Shown one piece after another: positions 24,658-36,461 of a stretch of 64,000 bases of DNA. Numbering within the stretch: the first letter of the stretch is position 1; each line of letters starts with the position of its first letter. Made by a program: the position numbers and the translations under genes. The notes beneath the pieces are model-generated. The model was not told the origin of the DNA. It searched no databases and saw only the letters and a list, made by a program, of their open reading frames with translations. Origin of the DNA: Drosophila persimilis (lineage: Eukaryota > Arthropoda > Insecta > Diptera > Drosophilidae). Location of the stretch: NCBI RefSeq assembly GCF_003286085.1, contig NW_020825289.1, positions 22,470,001-22,534,000 of the forward strand. Reading direction: 5' to 3'.

Positions 24658-26049
24658 ATGATCGGCTGTGTGTCGGGGAGCTTGACGTTTTGCCTGCTGG
24701 CAGCACTTATCGGAAGCGGACTGGGAGCAGAGGACTGTTAGCAGAGGTCTCGGAGCATCGCTGATAGGCGGGCACTAATTGCGAAATATTTTACGATTGT
24801 TACAGATCCCGACTATTGTAGCACCTTTGAGGGGTGGCCTGGGTGGTGCGTCCACTACCTAGAATGTCCGTCCATCAATGCACTGGTGCAGAAAAATCTA
24901 TCCGGCCACGAGCTAAGCAAAATGGAGACAGACATGTGGAATCAAGCCAGATGTTCTGACAGGAATACGGTGAGTACGATATCTCGAAGGAATAACCAGA
25001 TGATTTCATGACGTGGTACGTGGTAGACCTTTGTGTGCTGCCAGGACGAAATCAATGCCTCTGGACTGGAGATGCTGACGAATGAGACGGAGTGCGGCAA
25101 GTTCACGTTGTTTAAGGTCACGAATGGGCAACGGGTGAAGATGGGCTCGCGACCCTGGATGGCCCTGCTAAAGTACAATGTCGCTACGATGGCCAGGCAT
25201 CAGTTTCTTTGCGGGGCCACGCTCATCTCGAAACGTAAGTAGGATCCCCACTAGAACTATCTCTGATCCTTTGATTCTCTAGGCTTCGTACTGACTGCAG
25301 CGCATTGCTCGATCAACGAACTGCCGTGAGTAGACATACATTCGACTTTATCAACGCTAACGACGTCTGATCCTGCCACAGAATCGCGGTTCGATTGGGA
25401 GAGCACGACATAACCACAGATGAGGACTGCATCATGGTGGGCTCTAAGAAACGGTGCCAGCTGCCCCACCAGGATATAGGCATCGAGAAGATCATCATGC
25501 ATGAGGGATACCCGAAGAACATCACTCAGAACGACATAGCACTCATAAAGCTGGACCGGGACGTGGTGTACTCAGGTAAGCAAAGGCCATCAGCCGATCA
25601 GTTATCAAAGGAAGGAGCTGATAGCCTTTTTTACAGCTCACATCAATTCCATATGCCTGCCGCTGTATCCGTCACTGCAAAAGAACGTGCTGGGTCAGAC
25701 GCTGTACCTGGTGACGGGCTGGGGGCGCACTGAGAGCGGCCGCCCCTCCAATGTGCCAATGGAGGCGTTTGTCAAACATCTTTCCATGGAGGACTGTATC
25801 AAGGCCTACAGGGGATACGCGTTCGCGGAGAATCAGGTCTGTACATCTGCCGGCATACAAGACAGCTGCTCCGGAGACTCTGGCGGACCGCTGCAATACC
25901 CGTTCCGCTTCTACGGAAAACAGCGCTTCGTGCAGGCGGGGATCGTTAGTGTGGGGTCGAGACAATGCGGTATTGAAACTTACCCGTCGGTGGCCACGAA
26001 CGTAGTGGTGTTCATGCCTTGGATCACGAAGCAGATGGCGGTGGCATAG
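24658..26049 (+). CDS. CLIP-domain trypsin-like serine protease, Grass-like
   Basis: Six exons: 24,658-24,736; 24,806-24,969; 25,027-25,234; 25,283-25,325; 25,382-25,575; 25,637-26,049. They sum to 366 residues. Residues 1-24 form a signal peptide. Residues about 30-86 form a CLIP domain with six cysteines ending in VCC. The likely activation site is Lys/VTNG, matching the R/VSNG region of Grass, followed by SRPWMALL. The triad is His158 (LTAAHC), Asp216 (NDIAL) and Ser311 (GDSGGP). Asp305 at the pocket base predicts cleavage after Arg/Lys. CLIP proteases act in haemolymph cascades upstream of Toll or phenoloxidase; that role here is inferred from family. The first donor (T/GTTAGC) is weak but its phase matches the paralogue at 49.5-51 kb. 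Odd points are Ser and Ala at positions usually Gly226 and Tyr228 (YPSVAT). An AATTAAA lies near 26,171. Confidence 0.92.
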
Positions 26050-29000
26050 CCAAGAGAAAATCCGAGAATAGGATGAATCCAATCGCCTCCACGGGGGTAC
26101 ATCCTTTCGGGCCACTGGCCCGGTTTCAACGCAATTAATTAAGTACGCACAGTGAGGGCACAAAGATTTTAATTAAAAATTTTGGCCGAAGCTGCAGAAG
26201 TGTCCTTCATGTCCACGTCCTCCTCCTCGTCCTCTGCACCCTTTGTCCGGGAGCAGCACTTTGTTTCATTATTTCATTACATGCACGAGCTGCGATTGTA
26301 AGGCTTTCAATTTAAGCCGTTCAAATTGTTCACCGGCAATTGGTAATTGGCAATTGACAACAGCAAATTGGCCATACTGGTACCCGTACTCCTACTCGTA
26401 TTGTGGCAGCACTGGCTGCCCCTCTCTGGGCCTCCTGCTGTACCTTGACACACTGAACTAAGCCCAGAGAGGAAGAGCCGTGTGCCGTGTGTGGTGTGGC
26501 GTGTGTCCCACTTTTTATGTGTGTGGGAGATAACCTTTATCCACTTAGGCCCCTTGCTCGTGAATGCAATCCTCTGGCAGCATCGGAGGACGACGAGAAA
26601 TTCTAAAGAGTGATGAGCCAGGGCCCACAGGGCAGTCAGGTGTTAATGAGTGCGATATGATCCAAATTAGAATATTCATAATTCATGATGTTTGCCGGAA
26701 TATTTATCACACGCTTTCAATGGAAGCTCCTTTGCTCTTTGCCTATGCTCATTGCCTTTGCTGGCCATGTTTGCTACGGCTTCCGGTAACTAACGCACGG
26801 GAATGGAATCTGGAATGATATTATCCACCTATTAATCAAATGCATGAAATGCAACCAAATGCATTGAATCTCGGAACAGAACACTCCAGGAAAAACCTTC
26901 TTCGATTGGATCATCTGTAACATCTTCATTTCCCATTTCCATTGCAAGCGGCAGGTACGTGGATGCAGGTGTTTGCTTTTAGCTTAACGCCAGCAGCCCC
27001 AAGGACAAAAACAACTTCACACGCTCCGTCTCTGCCTCTGGCTGTGGCTCTTGCTCCATCTCCCTTCTCTTTTTCCGGCTCATGTTCATCGCGAAAGGGT
27101 CCGCAGGTATTAAGGTCAAAACTATAAAACATGCAAGCCACAGGAGGCCAACAGCTGCCGGGAGTTACCTCCAGTCCATCACAAAAACAAACACACACCG
27201 AGAACCAAAAGCAGATAGAGACAGACAGAGAGAGGGGGGACAGCGCGATGCAAAGTGATTCAGACTCCGGACACTGACTCGGTTACGGTGAGTCAGGGCT
27301 TTTATTAGTTTAGCAGGAAGTACAGTGGCTCAAAGAGCGTGAACCTCAGCCTTGTGGTCGCTGATAGAAGCAGCCAATGTTATCATTTTTATCCGGTCCT
27401 TGGAATAATCCGCAATTCCTGGAAGAACGGATATGAAATCATCATTGAAAACCAGAGTCAACGACCGTAATCAAGGAAGGCATACGCATTTAGCTCTGAA
27501 TGTACCGTGACCGTGGTCGGACAGGATTCGACTTCAGCTCCAACATCGTTTTTGATGCTTTCGCTGCCGGAGAAGCCTTTCGTTTCGGAGAGCAGCGGGC
27601 GGACGGACACACTCCCTTGTCGCTTGCGGTTGTTCTGGTTTCCGGCTAACACGCACTTACACATATGTACTCTCGCATATGCATATGAAAGTGTTCCCGT
27701 GTTCCGTTGAGCATATGTGTGTGTTCGTGTGTAGAGTTTGGCTTGTCTGCTTTAATCCCTTGTTAATAATATAAATGATGATTTATGACCCAACGAGGAA
27801 CAGAACCACAGCGATTGTCGGGGTCCAGCAGACCAGCAGCTGGGACAGCGGTTACTGGGGGTGAGGGCAAGGGTCAGGGGCCCGGGGCCAGGGGCCAGGG
27901 GCCAGGAGCTCTAATGAATTATTGATCAACTTAAAGATGGCCAACTCTCAGCATAATTGACAATTACTCTCCCAAAAACACAAAAGAACGCATAGGACTA
28001 GCAGGAGAAGTTTTTTTGTTGCCAGAAAAAGAGCTTAGAGCACAACCCCCCAAAGAGCACAAGAAAATATTTAAAGCATTTGCCAGCACATTAAAATCGA
28101 ATTTCGTAACGCAAAACAACAAAATAATAAAAAATGGAGCCATGCACGCAGACACACACCCTTCCAGAAGCAGAAACAGAAGGAGAAGGAACCCCTGACA
28201 TAGAAGACATAAATGAGCCGCAGGACTAGGTTTTGTGACCCACCAAAGCTACAAAAAAAAAACAACGGAAATTTATGCAAACGAATTAAATCGGCAGGCT
28301 GGCAGGAAGCCAGAGACAGAAACAGAGCCACAACCAAAAGCAGGAGCAGTAGTAGGACTAGGATCACGAGGATGCTCCACGAGCGGGAGTAGAAGCAGCA
28401 GCAGGGACCCGCACCCCATGCTGATTGCGCATGCTAAACGATAATGATACAATATACATATACCTATATTATTTGTGGAAATTTAAATATTTGTACCTAC
28501 AAGGCGATGGCCGAAAACCAATCTACTTACTGCCGATTAGCGCTCGGGGACCAACTTTGGCAATTAGCCGAGACCCCTGGAGGAGCTGAGAGGAGCCGAG
28601 CCCATATCAAAGATGGGGCTCTAAAAGTGCTACCAGGGAGCCTTCATTCCCGTAGTTCGAATCATTTATGGGGAAACATCTATATAGTGCGTTTGCCTTT
28701 TTATGATATTGAAAATTTCACACAGCGACAATAATTCATGCCGCCTAGAAACGGGAGGGGAGGTGGTAAGGGGAGAGCTGAGGCTGAGTCGGGGCCACAA
28801 ATATAACAACGGGCGACGCATGCCAGGCACATATATCACTCTGCCAGTTGAGCTTGAATCAGAATGGAACTGAGACCCAGAGAGGGATGGCATGGCATGG
28901 CATGGCATGGTAGCGTTGAATGCAGAAAAATACAAATAAACAAGCTTAAAAGTGTTGCGGAGGGGATGGGGAAGGAAAATAGCAACAGCACCAGCAGCAC

Positions 29001-29265
29001 AGAGGTATTTGAATTCTTATATACCCCTCGGACACGCTGTCCGTGTAAATTCCAGGAGGATCATTGAAGGAATTTTTTCTTAAATTGGAAATATCAGATA
29101 TATAAAAGGGCTTCTAAAGAGAATATCATTTTAATTATACTTTCTTCTGGTAGATTGGTGGATTGGTTACATCTTTTTTGTCGGGTATTACCTCTACGGG
29201 CCACGGCCATGAGACAGAAATGTATGAATGACAGAGAGGTGTGCCCCGCTGTGCTGCCAGCTCCA

Positions 29266-29310
<45 letters not shown>

Positions 29311-32300
29311 GCAAATTCTCATTGTTGCCAACATGGCAGTATCCTTAGGCCAATGCATTTGATTGTGTTTCTTGCCACAAAATGAAGCCAGTTGCCTCTG
29401 TGTGTGTTTGTGTGTGTGTCGCTGTGTTGACTTCCCAGGGAATTGTTGCTGCCCGTGTTCCCATTTACATGTGCGCCTCCACCACCGTCTCCATCTCCAC
29501 CTTGCCCCCCGAACTCCTTGCTGCTGTAGCCTACTCGTCCTAGTCCGTGTCCTGCTTCTTGTGGCGTGCCCCTAACATGGTTATTGCATTAAGCAAAGTT
29601 GTAGGCTAGATTTGAATGCCGCACGTCCGTGGCCGCCACTGTCCCCGCCAATTGTGCTCCCCGGCATTGTCTAGGACTTTCGCTTTGTTTAAACATTCAA
29701 CGTTCATTATTTCTCCTTCGTTAGCTGTCACTTGCCTCTTGCCTCCCTCAGTTCCATTTCCCCACCTTTCACGCATTTCCCCCGCTGTTGCATATTTAAT
29801 AAACTTTTCAGTTAATTTTCATCATTCGCATTATTTTCTCGGCACATGCGTGTTAACAATTTATTCCGCAGATCCCATCCACCCATCGTCCCATCACCAG
29901 CTCCATTCATATTTTTTCGCTTTCAGCTTCCTAAATATTTATGAGCCCGCTTCTGGCTCTTCAGCGCGGTAAATATTTAAAGCGAACATTTTACCCACTG
30001 CTGCCCCAAAGTAGCCTTTAAAGCGGCAGACACGACACAAGAGTAGAGGAAATGCACTCCCACACTTCACCCATATTTCATGGAATATTACTACTGCTCG
30101 TAGCACGAGCATATGGCTTCATTATAGTCGGACAAACGTGTAATTTCGTGTGGCATAATTTGCTGAAATAAAATAATTAAATGTGACAAAGTCAGGCAGG
30201 GAATCTGAGGTTCGAAAGTGTTGGGGCCAAAACTCTTCAATTGATGGACAGCAAAGATAATACTATTGGGGTTGGTATTGGTGTTTGTGTGGCTTTTGCA
30301 TGGTTTTGTGGGGAATACCCTTCTGAATAAAGGCCGTGACATGACAAAGTCATTGCCGTTGACATAAACAAGGAATCGAAGACCAGGCCCAGGAACCCCA
30401 AACCCTCTGATTCCATTGAACACACTCTTGCTGCCGGAACGTGTTCTCTAAAGCAAATGTCGAGCGTTTTGTGGGGCCCCGGAAAATCGAAAAACGAAAA
30501 CAATGTCAAACACATCAAAGTCAAACAGCGATTTTACAGTGCTACAGTTCTCCAGCGCACCATCCCTCTCACTCCCGCTCCCATACAAGACCCATACCTA
30601 TTTTCATTCCCCAAATGGCAAATGGCAGGCAAATCAACTGAAAAAATCACAACAAAAAATAAATGTATATAAACGAAGCGACTCTACGAGCAGCAGGGAA
30701 AATCGGTTGCACAGGGAGTAAAAGTAAAAGAAAAAGGAAAAACGGGGGAAAAGTGCAGTTTTGGCAAAAATGGAGAACGATGTCAAATGCAAATTGACAG
30801 CTTTCAATATCAATTCCAAAACAATCGCGAGGGAAATGAAATGCCAGTGAACGAAGTAAAATCAATTTTCCTTGTCAAGTGCAACAGACACACTCTTTTG
30901 CTATTTCTCCCTCTCTATCTCTCTTTCTCGCCCTCTCTATCGCTCCGTTTGGGGCACTATATGCCGACTTGCATGTAACACTTCAACTTCATTGGATTGA
31001 AGCCATTCAAATGCAATCAAACGGCTTGACAGGTTAAATTAATTAAACCGGATTTATGTGGATACATCAGAAGTTGTCCGGAGAGAGAATTCTCAGCTCT
31101 CGGCTCTCGACTCCTTTGGCTGCTTTTCCTGGCTTTGCTTGGTCGGTTCTGTTGCTTTTGATGTGGTTTCGGTTTATATTGGTCGCATGCCCAGGATTCC
31201 AATGGCCGCCCGGCCAGTCGTCTGAGCAGTAACCAGGCTGTGTGTGTGGTTTTGGTGCATTTCGCAAATTAACCTTGCGGTGCCTCAGAGCAGAGAAGGA
31301 AAGCAGAAGAGCAGGAGAGCTCTAAACAGCCCTGCCTCGTCTCTGTTTGTCAATGGATTAAGCATTTAATCATCAGATGAGTAATTTGCATAAATTAAGT
31401 CTGCCGCCTACTGCAGCAACGATAAGAAGGCGGGCCCCCCAGGGAACAGCTAAATCTTATTATCTCAATAACCAGCGACCTGCTCCCAGCTCAACTCCAA
31501 GTCCAAGTCCCACTGCCATTGCAAGGTCCGATAAAATTCGCAACTTGCAGCATTTCAACAAGCAAATTATAAAACCAGAATAACGGAATGGAAGACATTG
31601 CGACTTGTGGATACCAACATTCATGAACTTTTTATGTATTGCATTTGCTCTCCTCATTTGCTCGCAGTACGAGTACAGCATACCCTTTCTGCTCTGGCAG
31701 TACCGTGTATTAAAATGGGAAAAGAGCCGAGGAAATATAATGCGAAGGGGCATAAATTCAGGGCATAAATTTCAATGCCCCTTATGCGCATTTTTCTTAT
31801 CGGGCAGACATTCCATGTAAAAGCCTCACAGACCCCCTCACAGACCCCTAACAGACTCGAATCGAATCGAACGGAACGGAATGGATGGCATCGACATCGA
31901 CCCGAGGGAGATGCTGCCAAATGGCAACGTTATGAGAATTATGAGGGCAACAAGGAGCCGCAAGGAACGAAAGCGACGTAGTATTGATTTTCTGCCTGCT
32001 CCCGCCAGACTTTGACAGAGAAGAGAAAAAGAGAGAGTCAGCCGAGCAGTGAGCCATAGATTTGTAATTACAGGATTAGTCCGGCTCTGGGTCCGGATCT
32101 GGGTCTTGCTCTGGCCCATCTTCGATTGGCTTCAGCACTTCTGCCCTCCCCGCACCCCCAGGGGTCATGCGCAAACACAGACGACCACGACACGTGACCT
32201 CTCGTATGGATCTAATTTGCAATTAGATATGTTTCGACTTTCATCCCCCTGTCCACAATATCAGCGCCTTTGAAGTGGATAATCAATCCAGTCGGGCGCT

Positions 32301-33789
32301 AAAATTATGACGTCCACATTCGTACACAGAGTGCCGTTGGGACCGCCTTTGGCCATCAATTTGTTAACAAATCTCGAAAACAAATGATCAAACGCATCGG
32401 ATCACACGATTTAAATGAAGTGGCCGCTGATCTCCAGCGGGGATGGGGCAGTGGGTGCCAGAGCTCTGCTGCTTTCCATCCGAGTGCCTCTTCAGCGACG
32501 CAGCAGCCAGCCGTAACGACGCGGACAGGGAGGGAGGGAGGTATGGAGGTAAGAGTTTCGTGGCTGCGCTGCCTCAGACGACTTCCGTTGCTGGGAAATT
32601 CATGGAAAATAAACTTTGCTGGTTTTTAGGGGCAGGGGCAGTGGTTATCCACTGCAGAGTACAGTTTTTTGTGGCATATGCGAGAGGCTGACATACCCTC
32701 TCCCATTCTGTGTTCCGTTGGGGCCATACCAGAACAGGGTATGCGCTCTTCGTTGCTTTTATTCAAGATTTGTTCTTTCTTTATAATTGCGCATATGACC
32801 CTGTTTAATACAGTTCGCAGAGCAATTTTCCGAGCAGCAGACCTTTGTGAACTTCCGCCGAGGTTGAGGGATTATCTGATTTAAAAGACACAGCAGGGAT
32901 GTAGCGTGGGAGCAGCCGATTAACTGGCAATTAACTGACATTGATGTAGTGCCCAAACTACTATACTTTGTGGCCTTAATCAAAGGAATCCGCCAGCCAT
33001 CGAATGTCAGTCAAAAGTTTGACCGACAGGTGCGTTCTCTGGATCCACTTCCCGTTGCAATCGTAGCTCTTGGTGATACTGTTTTCGGGATCCGGGATCC
33101 GTTTTAATCTGGTAAGTGAATGTGCCAACTTTTTCTCACTTTGTTTGTTTGCTTTGGGCCAGGCACACCCCGGGGGACCGTGTCGGATGGGAGGGAGTCA
33201 ATGGCCCACAAAGAGCTCCATCCAGCAACTACAATGGGTCTCATTTGGGTTGTTTTTTTCTGCCTCATAATGTTCTATTATTCATTTCAATTTGCGTGTG
33301 TTTGGGAGTCAGTGTATATATGTGTGTGTGGGTGTGTGAGTAGTGTGGGGTGGTGGATGGAGTCCTGTAAAGGTATATTTTTCATCAAAGCTCATAGTCA
33401 GTCCAGTCCCACAACTCGCAAAGAGCAGTGAAAGTTTGTTATTCCTTTCTGCCAGCTCGTTTATTAGATTGTGCCCCAGTCCGCCCCCGGCACCTACACA
33501 CACATCAAAAACTTGCCAACGGCTGTCTGCTGCCCCTGACAAGCCAATGTTAAAGTGGCTTCAATGCCAATAACCCGCCTATGGTATCGGATGGGACGGA
33601 TGGGATGCCATGAAATTAAATTGCGTGGCATGGGATGGGGCATGGTGATGGGAAGCGTGTCACAAACATGACAAAACTTTTCCTTTCTCTTCTCAGACTG
33701 TCGATAGGGTGTTCATTATGGACAAGTTTGGCTTGCTGCTGCTGGCAACAAAATTGTAGAATGAAGAGAGTTGCCTTGCGCTTACTTGT
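26050..33789. other. Gene-poor region, no supported gene
   Basis: I see no exon pairs with coding character here. The content is simple repeats, including GGGGCCA units near 27,881-27,905, GGCAT units near 28,886-28,910 and a (TC)18 run, plus AT-rich blocks and CA/GT-rich stretches. It may be intergenic regulatory DNA or an intron of a gene whose exons lie outside the window. Confidence 0.5.
29272..29307. repeat. (TC)18 microsatellite
   Basis: An uninterrupted dinucleotide run. The GA/CT motif is also a potential GAGA-factor binding tract. Confidence 0.9.
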
Positions 33790-34314
33790 TATACCCGATA
33801 CTCAAAATGAGTATTCGGGTATATTTGATTTGTGGTGAAAATGGATGTGTATAACGTCCAGAAGGAATCGCTTCCGACCCCATAAAGTATATATATTCTT
33901 GATCAGCATCAATAGCCATCAATCAGCATCAATGATATGTCACTGCTACAAGTATATTTCAAAACTTTGCCCCGCCCACTTCCGCCCCCACAAAGAACGA
34001 AAATCTGTTGCATCCACAATATTGAGGATACGAGAAAACTAAAAACGCAGAATCATAGATAATGACCATATCTATCAGATTGCTGAATCTGGATCAGATC
34101 AGATCATTTTTATAGCCAAAAGGAACAAATCAATTTGCAGTTGCTACGCAGCGCCCGACGTCGCGCTCAGACTGATTTTCTGTCTCTCTCGCACGAACTT
34201 TTTGTCGTGTTGTTTAATATTAGTGGCGTCTGCCGGAGGAGAGCCATACTGACTTAGTATCGGGTATAAATGTAGAGTTACTGTGTCCGCAGCAACTCAC
34301 AACGTTCCCCCTCG
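33790..34314 (+). mobile_element. INE-1/DINE-1-like (Helentron) non-autonomous element, degraded
   Basis: The element opens with TATACCCGATACT, and a perfect inverted copy (AGTATCGGGTATA) lies at 34,256-34,268. A local palindrome covers 33,790-33,823. The interior carries phrases typical of this family as I recall it: GAAGGAATCGCTTCCGACCC, a run ending TATATATTCTTGATCAGCAT, and CACTTCCGCCCCC. It encodes no protein. A second, differently deleted copy lies at 57,119-57,416, and both end in AACGTTCCCCCTCG. Compared with that copy, this one lacks the block after the AGCATCAATAGC phrase. Family assignment rests on recalled consensus and the two internal copies. Confidence 0.75.
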
Positions 34315-36437
34315 TTTTTTTTGGTCGCGTGTAGCTTATAAAAATCTTTATCTGTTATAGAAGGGATCGATTAGATGTTCCTTTTGAATATGCCTCGTAA
34401 ACATCCTTGCTAATATCTTTCCGATGTTACAAACCGTGCCACTGCCAATCAATGTGGGCAAGTAAATATTTTGTTAAAAACATTGCATAAATCACAGTCA
34501 ATTTTTCGAGCCACATATGTAGCTGCTCCTGGCCCTGTCGCTGCGATAATTTGTGTGGCTTCATGCACCGGCTGTTGATTGTTGGCTGATGGTCTTCCGC
34601 CCGAAACAGTCGCCCGTAAACATTGACTGGCTTGTGGTAATGATGCCGTTGTGTAAATAAACTGTCAGTTTATATGACTGCTGCCATCACTCATACTCAT
34701 ATTCTTACTCATACGCCCTGTGTGCCGGTCGGGCGACCCGGTCTCTGGCTCTGCGCTGTCTCTGCCCTGTCTCTGGCTCTGGATTTGACTCTGGCTGAGA
34801 TTGTGCGCTGAGAGAATTAGCACGCTCGTACGCACTTCTCTGGTAGCAACAAACGAAGTTTGCCACGGCCCCATCCCCGTCCCCAGCCTCATCCCCCGGC
34901 CCCTGGTATACGCAATCATAATGAAGACATTTCCGGCTCATTGAACACCAAAGCGACAGCAGCAACAGGAGCTACAGGAGAAACAGAAACAAGAACAACA
35001 GCTCCAACGGTACCACCAACGCCAACGCCAACCCATCCTAATGAAGTCGTAATCGTTGCACATTAGGAGAACCCTCCACGCCATCACCTCTGGCGGTAAT
35101 TTGTCATCAGTCGAGCGCATATGCAAATACTTCCGCGGCCTTTTTCCGTTCGGAAAATGCAGTGACGACTACTTAGCACATTAGAGGACTCCCTGCTGGT
35201 TGAGGGGCGTGTCGCTCTGGCTTTAGCGTGTCTGCAAAAGATTTACGGATTTAGAATAGACGGGCAACACTCCTTTCTGGAGAGTCTTAGACCGTAGTAG
35301 TGTCGTATCGGGATAATTGGCCTGGAACGGCTTCTGCCTCTGATTTTGTATGCAGATTGAAATGGGCTGTTGATGCATTCCCCGTTGGAATCGGAGTCGC
35401 AGTTGGAGTCCAGAGGCCAGAGTCCGGCTGAGTTTGGCACAAACAAGAGCAGCAGACAATAAATATCTCTGCTGGTAGGAAGCACTTTAAAATTGATTCT
35501 GTTGAGCCCTCCTCTAAGCGCTCCCAGATGCATGCTATGGCTACTACCCTTCTTCACTCTGCGGTATCCTGTCCTGTTCTGTGCCCATTCGCAATGGCCA
35601 AACGAGACACGACAAATTGCCGGGAGAATGCCTCGGAAAATTCCTGGGAAGACTTATGCGCATTGGGCACAAGTCAAATTGCATTTAAAGTGACAAATGA
35701 GCCTTGCCTGGTGGTCGAACAGGGACGAAACGGCAGTTGGGGAGCCCGAAACAGGGACAAAAATGACCAAACACGTGCTAAAAATATTTCCTCTTGCAAA
35801 CAAAAACCAAATGGCAGTTAACTTCCTTTCTTCATTCATTTCTTCGACTGGCAGCAAACTAAAAACCAAGGAAAAACCCAAGGAAAAAGAAAGAAAAAAG
35901 CGACGGAAGCGAGAGAATTTTTCATGCTTTGGTCAACTACGACTCAACACACGCTCCCCAAACGGCAGCAGGAGCAGGAGCCAGCAACCAAGAGCCAGGA
36001 GCGGGTGCCTCAGAGGGAGGCGTGGTCGCTGGCAGTGCTGACCCGGCATTAGAATTTATCGCTGTCAGCACTTGGGAAAAGGAGGAAGGTCTTCTTGTGG
36101 TGCCTCTTCCCTTGGCTGCTGCTGCCTATACCCTTGCAGCGGGGCGGCTATGACTTTTACCAGATGTTTGTCCCACAGAGAAGTAAGAATGTCCGACCCC
36201 GCGAGTAAAAGAATGACCCTTTGATCAGCAGGGTTACCCACATTACCCCCAGTGCGTTCTGTTTTCTGTGATTCTGTAACCGAAATCGTGAGGGTATCTA
36301 CGGACTCGGCCCTCGAGGCTATATCGAGGTATCCCTTTATATTGGCGGTTTCTGTTTTCAGGCGGGAAATAAAAAACGAGGCGACCCAGCAGTAGGTGAA
36401 GGAAAAACTGTCGCTCTATGTGGTATCCAGAAGGGGC

Positions 36438-36461
36438 GTGGATGTGGATGTGGATGTGGAT
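36438..36461. repeat. Hexamer repeat GTGGAT x4
   Basis: Four exact tandem units in non-coding DNA. Confidence 0.85.
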
